From Impatiens glandulifera (Eukaryota > Streptophyta > Magnoliopsida > Ericales > Balsaminaceae), in contig NC_061862.1 of NCBI RefSeq assembly GCF_907164915.1, positions 4,716,358 to 4,780,357 of the forward strand: a stretch of 64,000 bases of DNA, given 5' to 3'. Shown here in pieces: positions 33,056-44,473 of the stretch (positions are counted from its first letter, which is position 1; every line of letters starts with the position of its first letter). The position numbers and the translations under genes were made by a program. Under the pieces are notes generated by a model that saw only the letters and a list, made by a program, of their open reading frames with translations, ran no database searches and had not been told where the DNA came from.

Positions 33056-33445
33056 GTGATTATAAGGATGTCTTTCAAACCTTCTTAACTTATGTCATTT
33101 GGGTTAAATGTTTAAAATATTGTAAAAATAAAGTATTTGGTTGATTATTTGAATGAATTAATTCATGGTGGGAAATATTTGTATTATTTCCAAATAACCT
33201 TTCATCAAACATGGCCCAGAATTATGTAATATCCTTTTTTCCTAGCATTGAAAAAGAGTAAAGGATGATTCTTTACAACAGTTCTGGTTGAATCTTGCAG
33301 GAGAATGAATCATCTATTTTTCAACCCTTATTGTGGAAGATAGAATAGAGAATGTGAGGAATATTTGTTTATGAGTTTGAGACTTAATTTAAAACACAAT
33401 TTCCGGGCGGGTCCTGATCATAGGAAGTATCAGAAGGTAGGTAGG
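33056..33445. other. No feature recognised
   Basis: The sequence is AT-rich, without a convincing ORF, repeat partner or element end. An open frame continues from the candidate exon to 33,144, where the codon pattern becomes poor. Confidence 0.5.
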
Positions 33446-33447
33446 CC

Positions 33448-34534
33448 TTAGAAGCTTATGGAAGGAATATTACAATTACCGTTCTCAATTTCACTCCTAA
33501 GATAAATTCTAAGGCATCCTCCCCGTGTTGTTTTTCCTCTGCTCAGTACATGATAAAAGATGTTCACTTCTTCAACCACATCAATGTTTGATGTCCTAAA
33601 ATTTTCACAAGATTTCGTAAAGCCAGATTCTATCCAATTCACCGACCCAAACTCTGAAACAGTTTTAGAGTTCATGTAACTGATTGCAATTTTAAAAGGT
33701 GAGACTGAATTCACTTGACGAATCAGACAGTACAGCCGTGGCATACCATCTTCTTCGTCGTAAATTGCCCATATCTGCTTTGCCTTGAAGCATTCCTCAG
33801 ACCTTTCATTGTCAAAGTTGTGAAAATCAGAGTCAGGAACCGTCATGTCGCATTAATATCCTCCTCCTCACCACTGATTGAAGCTCCACTGTGACAGAAA
33901 TTGTGGCAGTACTAGGCTAGTTAGAAACCACCACCTCTCCTTCTCCTCCTTCTCCTCCTTCTTCTCCTTCTCGGTTCGTTCACTGAGGTCAGACAATATA
34001 TTCCATGCTTCCGATAGAAGCTTAAATGCCCTATCTGCCCCCAACAGTTTTGTTGCAATAAGAGTTAAGTACACAACACATCTACTTATACTGTTTGATG
34101 AGCCTAGCCTTAACGGCAGATGGTTTTAGACCAAAAATTGCATAGAAATCAATTTCCCCTTTGAATTTTGTCTTAGATGCAACATACACATCAAATATAG
34201 TTTTCATTTCTTTTATACCCTCCAAGCTTGGACAAAGAATTTGAGCTCTCAAAGCATAGCTACTTGCGCCATTGTAGTCTTTCTCAACAAATCTTTTCTC
34301 AGCCTCCTCCCTTTCTGTCCTGCGAACCTCCTTTACCGCCATAGGAGCCTCCTCCCTTTCTGCCCTGCAAACCTCCTCCTCTACCGTCATTGTAGCCTCT
34401 TCCTCTATCACCCTGGTAGCCACCTCTTCCTTAATTTCCTTAATTTCTGTAGGAGTCTCCTCTTCCGCCATAGGTGCCACCTCTACCTCCCTAGCAGCCT
34501 CCTCTTCCGGCATAGTTGTCACCTCTACCTCCAA
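33448..34534 (-). pseudogene. DnaJ/DUF3444 gene (beta type), internally deleted
   Basis: On the - strand, a Glu-rich repeat region comes first (EEEAAREVEVAPMAEEE). Next is a J-like domain: RFVEKDYNGASSYALRAQIL, IFDVYVASKTKFKG, FYAIFGLKPS (34,300-34,090), then AFKLLSEAWNILSDLSERT after a frame break. The usual HPD motif is absent. The zinc ribbon and linker seen at 45,126-45,700 are missing. DUF3444 follows (33,846-33,470): SDFHNFDNERSEECFKAKQI, PRLYCLIRQV, FGSVNWIESGFTKSC. The C-terminus is cut at 33,448. It lies head-to-head with the alpha fragment at 34,535. Stops and frameshifts rule out function. Confidence 0.8.
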
Positions 34535-35115
34535 GTGATTTCAGTCTCACCGTTTAAAGTTGCAATCAGTTACATGAACTCCAAAACTGATGCGGAGTTC
34601 GGATCAGTGAATTGGATAAAATCTGGCTTTACGAAATCTTGTGGAAATTTTAGGACAACAAACATTGATGTGGTTGAAGAAGTGGACATCTTTTCTCATG
34701 TATTGTGCAGAGAAAAAATAAAACGGGGAGGATGCCTTAGAATATATCCTAGGGGCGGAGATATATGGGCCATATATAAGAACTGGTCATCGGAATGGAA
34801 CAGGGAGACCCCCTCTGAAGTTAGGCATCAATATGAGATGGTGGAAGTTATGATGGATTATTATGAAGAAGATGGAGTGCATGAGTCCACAGGTGAAAGT
34901 AGATGGTTACAGGATTGTGTATGGGAGGAACCTAGATAAGGGTTCCATTTGTTGGGTTTTGAAGAAGGAAATGTTGAGATTCTCACATCGTGTTCCTTGT
35001 TGGCGAATTAGAGGTGGAGAAAGGACTGATGATCTGCCGGAATAGTGTTGGGATCTGGATCCTTCAACAGCAGCAAGAACAAGAAGAAGCTGAAGCTGGG
35101 AAAAACATAAAGTGA
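34535..35115 (+). pseudogene. DnaJ/DUF3444 gene (alpha type), DUF3444 half only
   Basis: DUF3444 enters abruptly at VISVSPFKVAISYMNSK and continues SVNWIKSGFTKSCGNF, GGCLRIYPRGGDIWAIYKNW and REKIKRGG-type sequence. A frameshift near 34,880 separates EEDG from CMSPQVKVDGYRIV. A TAG at about 35,043 replaces the Glu-Cys-Cys stretch, and a deletion shortens the tail. Everything before DUF3444 is gone. Because the antisense beta copy is open in the same frame, 34,241-34,939 reads as one 232-codon sense/antisense chimera. Confidence 0.8.
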
Positions 35116-35850
35116 TATCTTAACTTACATTCCATCCCCCAATTGAAAAGATTATGAACTGTTTGTTGTTTCTTATGATTGTTTGTTCCTGACTGTGTAC
35201 TTGAGTGATTACAAATGGATGGCCAAAACTATTATAGGTTGTTTCATTGTTGTTGATGATGTTTTTGATTTTGACATGTGAGAATTATTCTACATGTCAA
35301 ATTAAAGTTGAACGTGGGTTAATTTCTTGTTTAATATTAATTAATTTATTTTTTCTAACAAAAATTGTATTAACATTTATGTTGGTAAAAATATTTCTTA
35401 AAAATATTTAAAATTATTATTTCAACATGATTTCATTAATTTATAAATTAATTTTTCTTTTTATATTTTACTGATTTAATTAAACCATATATTCTACAAC
35501 ATTTTTACAATAGTTTCATATATCTTAATAATAAATATAGTAATTTCAAATGTATATATTTTATAATACATAACAATTATATATTTTAAATATTCACAAT
35601 TAATTTACAAACTTATCTTGCAAGACCATTTGCAATTAATAGGTATTTTTTAAAATAATTTATACATTTAATTTACTTGCTATATATTTTGTCATATATA
35701 TAAAATTTATATCTTAAATTTTAACAATAATTTTAGCCATTTAATAACATGATTTGCAATAACTTTACAATGTATATTTAAGTTTTTTTTCAATTAGTTT
35801 ATTAATAGTATTTGTTAGTAATAGAAAATATGTATTTTTTAAATTTAGAT
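35116..35850. repeat. Alpha 3' flank, then AT-rich gypsy-associated repeat
   Basis: 35,116-35,335 matches the alpha downstream flank at 46,520-46,730. 35,340-35,850 matches 6,060-6,565 directly and 39,971-40,490 in reverse. No gene is seen. Confidence 0.7.
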
Positions 35851-36830
35851 TAATGGATGGTTTCTCGGGATATAATCAGGTCCTGATGGCGCCTGAAAAC
35901 AAGGAGAAAACTACTTTCATCATAGAGGTCGGTGTCTTTTGCAATCAAGTGATACCCTTTGGACTGAAGAACAATGGAGCTACGTAAGAAAGCAACCATA
36001 ATTCACAACTATTCTCCACGACATAATCCACAAGAAAGTCAAGGTCTACATTGATGATATCATTGTCAAATCCAAGAATCGAGCTGAACATATCACGAAC
36101 TTGGAGAAATTCCCTTAGAGGATTTGGAAATACCATCTCTGTTTAAATCAAATGAAGTGCACCTTCGGTGTCACTACTGGTAAGATGATAATATTTCTGA
36201 TTACTCAAAGAGGAATAGAAGTCGACTCTAGCAAAATTGCGGCCTTCACAGCCATGACATCACCCCAAAATGAGCGAGAGGTTCGAAGATTTTTGGACAA
36301 AATTCAATATATTAGTCGCTACATTAGTAATCTCACTTACACTTGCGATCATCTCTTCAAGCATCTTAAGAAGGGTCAAAAGTTGTTTGGAGTGATACTC
36401 ATTAACATGTCCTCGAGAAGGTGAAGGCGTATTTGTAATCCCTTCCTATCCTCATGTCTTTAAGGCCAGGAGTTTCTTTGATTCTTCATTTCACTATCAC
36501 TAAGTCATCCATGGGGAACATTCTAGTCTAGGAGAATGAAATCAAAGAAGAGGTGGCAATCTACTACATCAGCAAAATGATGACCAATTATGAGTTAAAT
36601 GACTCTTCTGTGGAGAAGGTCTATTGGGCACTAGCCTAGGTAACGAAGAGGTTGCGCCATTCATCTGCAAAATGATGACCACCGATTATGAGTTAAATTA
36701 CTCTTTTGTGGAGAAGGTTTGTTGGGCACTAGCCTGGTAGAGAAGAGGTTGCACCATTATATACAAGCTCACCCAATCAAGCTAGTGTCAAGACTTGATC
36801 TCATTCGTTTCTTGTTTCAAAGAATCCCAA
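35851..36830 (+). pseudogene. Ty3/gypsy (Tat-type) RT fragment
   Basis: It starts DGFSGYNQVLMAPENKEKTT near 35,853, passes through a broken YVDD region near 36,045 and the RT-RNase H connection (36,152-36,424), then decays. About 100 bases are tandemly duplicated around 36,560-36,760 (ATGATGACC...GTTGGGCACTAGCC). It ends at 36,830, where DnaJ/DUF3444 flank begins. It is related to 6,588-7,460 and is the reverse partner of 39,330-39,970. Confidence 0.8.
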
Positions 36831-38605
36831 CACTATATTAGAAAGCTGAAGATCAAATGAGATCTCATTTGAAAACTAAAGAAATATATACTTCAATTAT
36901 AAAATATAAATTCATTCATATTTTCATTTTCTATCTATCCAGTCAAATTTAATTTGACATGTAAAATAATTCTCACATGCCAAAATTAAAAACACCAGCA
37001 ACAATAAAGAAACAACAGTTTTCAGACAAAGAAACAACCAACCTATAAAAGTTTTGGCCATCCATCTATAAATCTCTCAAGTACACAATAAGGAACAATC
37101 ATAAGAAAAAAAAAACAGTTTATAATCTACTATTGGGGGGTGGGGTGTAAGTTATGATATCACTTTTTTCCAGCTTCAGCTTTCTTCTTCTTCTTCGTAG
37201 ATCGCCCATATCTGCTTCCCCTTAAAACATTGCTCAGACCTATCATTGTCAAAATTGTGAAAATCAGAGTTAGGAATCGTCTTGTGCACTGATGCCCTCC
37301 TCCTCACCACTGATTGAAGCCCAACTGTGCTGAAATTGTGAAAATCAGAGTTAGGAATCGTCTTGTGTACTAGGTTTGTTAGACACCACCACCTCTCCTC
37401 CTGATGATTCTGCTGCTGCTGCTTTCTGAGGTAAATTTGCTAGGTTTTCTTCAGTGCAGGTACTTCAGCGTCAGCTTTCCTTATCTCTGGCAACTTCTTT
37501 CTTAATTCAGACAATGCCCTATTAATTAATAACTTTTCTGAGTCAAAAATTGACACTGATGGTCCCATATCTGATAGATTATTTGAAGGCGTTTCTACGC
37601 CTGTGTCATCCAGACTCTTTCTCCTTGAGGGCTTGCCCAGTTTGGAAGGCTCGTGAAGAGATCTCGTGCTTTTATTTCCATTCCCTAAAGGGTGTGCCTC
37701 GGGAGGGATGGTTATATTTGTATCAACAACCTCCACTGAAGATTCAGAATACGATTTCTGCTTAGATTTAGATACAACGACTCCATTTGTGCATGGTTGG
37801 GATATTTGTAATAGTCCCAAGTTGATCTGCATAACCGTTTTCAGGAGCAGGAAAATGTTGACAATCACGAAAAGGATACGAGCCATCTGGAGGTCCTATC
37901 CCTTCGTTAATTGCCATGAAAACACCACGACAATTCTTGCAGGATAGTTTTTTGTTCACGTACTTCAGGAGATAGGAGATACTCATACTGAACGTTACAA
38001 GCGGTGCATTTTGTCCAAAAGGAATCACCCCTTTCATAGATAAAAATAATTGTCATCAACAAAGCAAATATTTAGAATAATTTCATTAAAATAAAGAAAT
38101 TATTTAGAATAAGGCCTTGTATGTTTATGGGTTATTTGGTTAACCAATTGACATGGTCACTCGGGATACTCTAGGCCGACCTTGTTTGGGAGTATCGGTA
38201 AGAAAATATATGATAAATGAAAGACAACAAAAAAAAAGATAGACCAAAATAGGGTAAAATCCTTTGACCTTGTATCACAAAAGGTCTCTTTGTGATTAAC
38301 CAAACAAAGAATTATAATAAGACTTAGAATAATTGTCATTATCAAAACAAAGATTTGCTTGGCAAAACTGAGAATGCAAATGCACATACCTAGTATTTCT
38401 CCTGATATCGTATGAGGTTCGATCACTTAGGTTGGACAATGTATTCCATGCTTACGAGAGAATAAATGCCCCATCTGCCCCCAACAGTTTTGTTGCAATA
38501 AGGGTTGATCAGACGATACATCTCCATAAACTGTCTGATGAGCCTAGCCATACCGGAAGATGGTTTTAGACCAAAAATTGCATAGAAATCAGTTTCCCTT
38601 TTTGG
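36831..38605 (-). pseudogene. DnaJ/DUF3444 gene (beta type): J-domain end, zinc ribbon and linker
   Basis: On the - strand: end of the J-like domain (38,605-38,420), an intron whose donor reads ACTAG/GTATGTGC (38,396), then exon 2 near 38,040. The exon 2 zinc ribbon reads FWTKCTACNVQYEYLL and KLSCKNCRGVFMAINEG. A 7-base duplication (TATCTCC) shifts the frame inside it. The Ser/Lys-rich linker runs 37,886-37,440 (SKSKQKSYSESS, KLGKPSRRKSLDD, RALSELRKKLPEI). Only the first bases of DUF3444 follow (near 37,200-37,400, partly duplicated), then the beta 3' flank (36,831-37,145). It keeps the best intron but lacks DUF3444. Confidence 0.75.
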
Positions 38606-38652
38606 TATAAAACCAATATGCGGCTAGGCTTGTCAGACAGTTTACGGAGATG
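38606..38652 (+). pseudogene. Trace of divergent alpha J-domain
   Basis: About 47 bases match 44,670-44,737 (GGCTAGGCT, CAGACAGTTTACGGAGAT) on the + strand. They abut the antisense beta J-domain at the same domain position, so this is another head-to-head join of the pair. Confidence 0.5.
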
Positions 38653-38654
38653 TA

Positions 38655-39315
38655 TCGTCTGCTTCTTTGTGTTCAATGCTTGGCTTACTAATTTCCTTTA
38701 ATCACCAACTTCCCTCTTATAATAATATTGAATCCCTGTTTTCACTTCATCTGACAATGTGGGACAACACACTTTTTTGTCATTATTGAGGCAAATGGTT
38801 TTTCTTCTTCTTTTATTTAAAGAATAGGATAATTCAATAATATTTTCAAGAATTTGATACTTTTAAGTATATTATTTTATCAAATGTTAATAACAAACTA
38901 TTAAAATGATTTATTAGTATAGCTCCAATAAAAAGAGTTTTATTTTAAACATTTGATTTTCACTAAGAACTATTTAAATTGGATTGAAGTTATTACTATG
39001 AGAGTGGTTATAACTCGTACTTTCAAACAAGGTATATGACTCGTATTTGATATTTAATAAACTTATGTTATAGTCATTATGACGAATGTTACTTATATTA
39101 ATAGAGGCATCGACACCTTCAAGGGAGGGTCTATGTACAGCCCCGGGTAACTCAAAATAGTTTGCATGCGAATGACAATAACGACGGGGAGAAATACCAC
39201 CGCTATTGAGTTATTCGGTCGATGAAGGGACCTAACGACCGTAAACTGCGTATATTTTATTTATTTTTTTCATATTATTATCATTCTAGCCGGGTAGGTT
39301 TTATGGAAATAACTT
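38655..39315. repeat. Direct copy of palindrome segment 26,672-27,318
   Basis: It matches the right arm from TGTTCAATGCTTGGCTT to the segment ending CTAGCCGGGTA..TTTTATGGAAATAACTTAG. The U6 gene that follows in the arm is not included. A reverse USE/TATA-like pair lies near 38,700-38,770. It joins a reversed gypsy fragment at 39,318. Confidence 0.75.
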
Positions 39316-39329
39316 AGTGATAGTGAAGT

Positions 39330-39970
39330 GAATAATTAAAGAAACTCCTGGCCTCAAAGACATGAGGATAGGAAGGGATTGCAAATATGTCTTCACCTTC
39401 TCGAGGACATGTTAATGAGTATCACTCCAGACAACTTTTGACCCTTCTTAAGATGCTTGAAGAGATGATCGCAAGTGTAAGTGAGTTTACTAATGTAGCA
39501 ACTAATATTTTGAATTTTATCCAAAAATCTTCGAACCTCTCACTCATTTCGGGGTGATGTCATAGCTGTGAAGGCCGCAATCTTGCTAAAGTCGACTTCT
39601 ATTCCTTTTTGAGTAATCAGAAATATTATCATCTTACTAGTAGTGACACTGAAGGTGCACTTCATTTGATTTAAACAGAGATGGTATTTCCAAATCCTGT
39701 AAAGAAATTTCTCCATGTTCGTGATATGTTCAGCTCGATTATTTGATTTGACGATGATATCATCAACGTAGACCTTGACTTTCTTGTGGATTATGTCGTG
39801 GAGAATAGTTGTGACTTATGGTTGCTTTCTGATACGTAGCTCCATTATTCTTCAGTTCAAAGGGCATCACTCGATTTCAAAAGATACCGACCTCTGTGAT
39901 GAAAGTAGTTTTCTCCTTGTTTTTAGGCGCCATCAGGACCTGATTATATCCCGAAAAATCATCCATTAAT
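39330..39970 (-). pseudogene. Ty3/gypsy (Tat-type) RT fragment, reverse copy
   Basis: The reverse complement matches 35,851-36,490: the GFSGYNQV region near 39,950, the VDD region near 39,760 and the SKIAAF connection near 39,600. With 35,340-36,490 it forms an inverted repeat of about 1.15 kb around a 2.8-kb spacer that holds a DnaJ/DUF3444 fragment. Stops and indels are frequent. Confidence 0.75.
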
Positions 39971-40505
39971 CTAAATTTAAAAAATACATATTTTCTATTA
40001 CTGAACAAATACTATTAATAAACTAATTGAAAAAAAAAACTTAAATATACATTGTAAAGTTATTTCAAATCATGTTATTTTATATATAAATTTAAGATAT
40101 AAATTTTATATATATGAAAAAATATATAGCAAGTAAATTAAATGTATAAATTATTTTAAAAAAATACCTATTAATTGCAAGTGGTCTTGCAAGATAAATC
40201 TGTAAATTAATTGTGAATATTTAAAATATATAATTGTTATGTATTATAAAATATGTACATTTGAAACTACTATATTTATTATTAAGATATATGAAACTAT
40301 TGTAAAAATGTTGTAGAATATATGGCTAAATAAATCAGTAAAATATAAAAAGAAAATTTAATTTATAAATTAATGAAATCATGTTGAAATAATAATTTTA
40401 AATATTTTTAAAACATATTTTTATCAACATAAATGTTAATACAATTTTTGTTAGAAAAAATAAATAAATTAATATTAAACAAGTCATTAATAAATAAGTC
40501 ATTAT
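39971..40505. repeat. AT-rich gypsy-associated repeat, reverse copy
   Basis: Reverse complement of 35,340-35,850 and 6,060-6,565. No gene is seen. Confidence 0.7.
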
Positions 40506-40513
40506 TAAGCAAA

Positions 40514-41845
40514 CTAGCATTTATCCTGTGCATTTGCACGAGTAATAATATAAAAAACCCGTGAAAAAGTTATTACGGGAAAAATGTGATAACATTTTTC
40601 ATTTTATTTTTAACCGTTTTAAATTCAAGGGCGGGTTAACCCACAATTCGACTCAAGTATCCATTTACTCTCACATTGCAGAACGATCTCTAAAACAATT
40701 GATACAGTTTGATTCTTTAACTCATTTAGTTTCACCTCTAGAGTCCACGTCTTACCCATACTACGAGTGAAAGAAAAATATAAAGACTATCATTAAAATA
40801 CCCCAAACGAGACTTACAATATCCATTTGAATTATGTCCCTTATCTCTATAAATATGATGAAACTCTTCCATTATTGCTCACTAATAATATTTAAATCTG
40901 TAGCGCAGAGTCAAAAGAGAATTATGACCGATTAAAAATTATTGATGAACTACCGCGTTTATCAAATTTGGTGTTGAATTTAAAATATAAAGTGTTATTA
41001 GCCTATTTGATTAAAAAATTGTACTTGTTTTGTTAGGTTGTAAGTTCGAATCATAACTATAGAATTTTTAATTTTATTTTTAACCGTTTCAAGTTTTTTG
41101 GACGGGTCAACCCACAATCCGACCCAAATATCAATTTACTCTTACATTAATATCCAAATTAACCACAGCTCTCGACCTGGCAATCCGGACACTTTAAAAA
41201 TTAAGCATCATTATATATATATATATATATATTTATATATTAGTTAGTTAAAAATTTGAACTTTTATTGTTAAAATCTCTCGCGTTCATCAAATTTGGTG
41301 TTAAATTTTAAATATAAAGTGTTGTTAGCTTAGTTGGTTAAAAGGTTGTACTTGTTTTGTTAGGTTACAAGATCTAAATATATACAAATAACATTTTTAA
41401 TTCTATTTTTAACCGTTTTAAGTTTATGGGCGGGTCAACCGACAATCCGACCCAAGTATCCATTTAATCTCAAATAATCATCCAAATTAACCATAGCTCT
41501 CGACCCAGCAATCCAGACACTTTAAAAATTAAGCATCATTATATATATATAGATTAGTTAGTTAAAAATTTGAACTTTTATTGTTAAAATGTCTCGTGTT
41601 CATCAAATCTGGTGTTGAATCTTACATATAAAGTGTTGTTAGCCTAGTTGGTTAAAAGTTTGTATTTATTTGGTTAGGTTGCAAGTTCAAACATACAAAT
41701 AACATTTTTAATTTTATTTTAACCGTTTTAAGTTTATGTGCGAGTCCACCCACAATCCGACCCAAGTATCCATTTACTCTCAAATAAATATTCAAATTAA
41801 CCACAGCTCTTGACTCGACAATCCGGACACTTTAAAAATTAAGCA
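40514..41845 (-). mobile_element. Helitron-like insertion with three tRNA-like tandem units
   Basis: On the - strand the end reads hairpin GTGCAAATGCAC, about ten bases, then CTAG followed by T: the layout of a Helitron 3' end. The interior holds three units of about 312-327 bases, plus a partial one. Each has an A-box-like TAGCCTAGTTGG (near 40,998, 41,327, 41,639), a B-box-like GTTGCAAGTTCGAAT (worn in unit 2) and a block GGCGGGTCAACCCACAATCCG. An (AT)n run lies at 41,213-41,235. The flanks match 5,930-6,090 in reverse, where the insertion is absent. A 5' TC end is not evident. Confidence 0.4.
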
Positions 41846-42627
41846 TATTTATAATGATTATTATAAAATAAATTATAAAATACAATATCATAAATAAAAT
41901 CTGCAATGCAAATAATGTTGTAATATGTATTATAATATTAATAATACTTTTCAATAATATATATTGAAAGTTGAAACAAAATACTTCTATTTATAAATAT
42001 ATCTATAAAAGAGTGACAACATAAATTATAAAATTTCCAACTTAAAAATAACATATTTGATTTGTGTAATACTACGTTATTTCATAAACACTTATTTTAA
42101 TACTTTTTGAAGTTGAAAAGAGCATTTTTTTTTAAATCTTATTTTTTTTAGTGTAATCTTGTACTAAGACAACCACAATTGAGAGATCTAATATTTGACT
42201 TTAAGTTGCCCATCATATTGTGATGTAATAATATTACGTTATTATCGGTCACCGAAAAATTGGTCGACATTAACACATATTTTTTTAGTATGTTTTAAAC
42301 ACTGAGTCTGTATCTATTTTCTAAAATCACCATCTACTCAAATTTCTTTATCCCAAAAAATTATTAATAAATTATAATTTAAATATTTTATTTATTTATT
42401 TTATAACAAAATAAGACAATCAATCCAGCAAGAAGAAAGTCAGATCCTGGACCGGGTATGGTTATTGATAATTCAAGAGCAGCTTAATTTCAAACTTTGA
42501 TCTCAAAACAACAAATAATCAACAGTTTTCAAATAAAGAAACAACCAACCTATAATAGTTTTGGTTATCCATCTATAAATCTCTCAAGTACACTCAGGAA
42601 CAATCATAAGAAAAAACAAACAGTTTA
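41846..42627. repeat. AT-rich repeat and beta 3' flank, reverse copy
   Basis: Reverse complement of about 5,260-5,990 and 51,570-52,285. It includes the block CAGATCCTGGACCGGGTATGG shared by all three. No gene is seen. Confidence 0.75.
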
Positions 42628-44121
42628 CTTCTTCTTCTTGCTGCTTTTTAAGAATAAGGTCATCTTGGGTTGCAGCTGGGTCAAGATCCCAACATCATTC
42701 TGGCAGATCATCAGTCTTCTCTGCACCTCTAATTCGCCAACAAGGAACACAATGTGAGAATCACAACATTTCCTTCTTCAAAACCCTAAAAATGGAACCC
42801 TTATCTCCGCTCCTAGGATAAATTCTAAGGCATCCTCCCTTGTTGTTTTTTCTCTGCTCAGTACATGAGAAAAGATGTTCACTTTTTCAACCACATCAAT
42901 GTTTGATGTCCTAAAATTTCCACAAGATTTCGTAAAGCCAGATTCTATCCAATTCACCGACCCAAACTCCGAAACAGTTTTAGAGTTCATGTAATTGATT
43001 GCAATTTTAAAAGGTGAGACTGAAATCACTTGACGAATCAGACAGTACAGACGTGGCATACCATCTTCTTCGTCGTAGATTGCCCATATCTGCTTTGCCT
43101 TGAAGCATTTCTCAGACCTTTCATTGTCAAAGTTGTGAAAATCAGAGTCAGGAACCGTCATGTCGCATTGATGTCCTCCTCCTCCTCACCACTGATTGAA
43201 GCTCCATTGTGCCAGAAATTGTGGCAGTGCTAGGCTGGTTAGAAACCACCACCTCTCCTTCTCCTCCTTCTCGGTTCGTTCACTGAGATCAGACAATATA
43301 TTCAATGCTTACGATAGAGGCTTAAATGCCCCATCTGTCCCAACAGTTTTGTTCCAATAAGGGTTAAGTAGACAACACATCTCCGTATACTGTTTGATGA
43401 GCCTAGCCTTAATAACAAATAGTTTTAGACCAAAAATTGCATAGAATTCAGTTTCCCCTTTGAATGTTGTCTCAGATGCAACATACACATCAAATGTAGC
43501 TTTCATTTCTTTTATACCCTCCAAACTTGGACAAAGAATTTGAGCTCTCAAATCATAGCTACTTGCGCCATTGTAGTCTTTCTCAACAAATCTTTTCTCA
43601 ACCTCCTCCCTTTCTGTCCTGCGAACCTCCTTTACCGCCATAGGAGCCTCCTCCCTTTCTGCCCTGCAAACCTCCTCCTCTACTTCCATTGTAGCCTCTT
43701 CCTCTATCGCCCTGGTAGCCACCTCTTCCTTAATTTCTGTAGGAGACTCCTCTTCCGCCATAGGTGCTACCTCTACCTCCCTAGCAGCCTCCTCTTCCGC
43801 CATAGGAGCCACCTCTACAGCCATAGGAGCCTCCTCCTTTTCCTCCCTAGCAGCCTCTTCTTCCGCCATAGGTCCCACCTCTACCTCCCTAGCAGCCTCC
43901 TCTACAACCATAGGAGCCTCCTCCTTTTCCTCCCTAGCAGCCTCCTCTTCCGCCATAGGTGCCACCTCTACCTCCCTAGCAGCCTCCTCTTCCGCCATAA
44001 GAGCCTCCTCTACAGCCATAGGAGCCTCCTCCTTTTCCGCCCTAGTCTAGCCGCCTCCCCTTCTGTCATGTGAACCTCCTCCTCTTTCGCCCTGGGAGCC
44101 ACCTCTTCGTTAATTTCCATA
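42628..44121 (-). pseudogene. DnaJ/DUF3444 gene (beta type) with expanded Glu-rich repeats
   Basis: On the - strand: an upstream ATG at 44,121 (MEINEEVAPRAKEEEVHMTE, then a frame break), and an array of about ten Glu/Ala-rich units (EEEAAREVEVAPMA, EEEAAREEKEEAPM) at 44,019-43,640. The J-like domain follows at 43,620-43,310 (RFVEKDYNGASSYDLRAQIL, FYAIFGLKLFVIKARLIKQY). LNPYWNKTVGTDGAF stands where HPDKNK is usual. The zinc ribbon and linker are absent. DUF3444 (43,161-42,790) reads DFHNFDNERSEKCFKAKQIW to FGSVNWIESGFTKSCGNFRT. A deletion then joins it to the C-terminal tail at 42,770-42,640. The 236-codon stretch 44,019-43,309 is open. It is divergent from the alpha copy at 44,474, 350 bases away. 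Confidence 0.8.
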
Positions 44122-44473
44122 GATCAAACAAGAACCACAAAATTGTAAATCCAATACTCAGATTAGCATCCACAAAATTGTAAATACTCAGATTAAAACT
44201 TTTGAAATAAAATGAAACATCCGAATTGCACACTGAGGCCACAGTAGATACGCAAAACTAAGCTAATAAACCTACAGTAGTTCGATGAAAACTAATTAGA
44301 TATATAAGTATCACGTCTTCCTATATCAAAGTTTCATGAATTTCAATCTAAATCAAATCAATCGCCTATCTGTAGCTGAAGCTCGCAATTGGTTCATGAA
44401 TTGCATTTTGACATGAATTGAGAAACAAATGAAGGAAAAAAGAAGCTGAAACTCACTCCGGTGTAGGAAAATT
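44122..44473. promoter_or_regulatory. Shared 5' region between divergent DnaJ/DUF3444 copies
   Basis: About 350 bases lie between the beta start (44,121, - strand) and the alpha start (44,474, + strand). The stretch is AT-rich with no ORF of note. It would have been a bidirectional promoter or leader region if the pair was once active; I see no decisive TATA box on either side. Confidence 0.4.

Noticed and set aside
40975..41690. Functional tRNA genes
   Set aside because: A- and B-box-like motifs are present, but no cloverleaf, anticodon stem or acceptor stem can be formed from the sequence I read.
43540..44073. 177-codon ORF on the + strand rich in Leu, Ser and His
   Set aside because: It is the exact antisense of the Glu/Ala-rich repeat array; periodic codons keep the opposite frame open.
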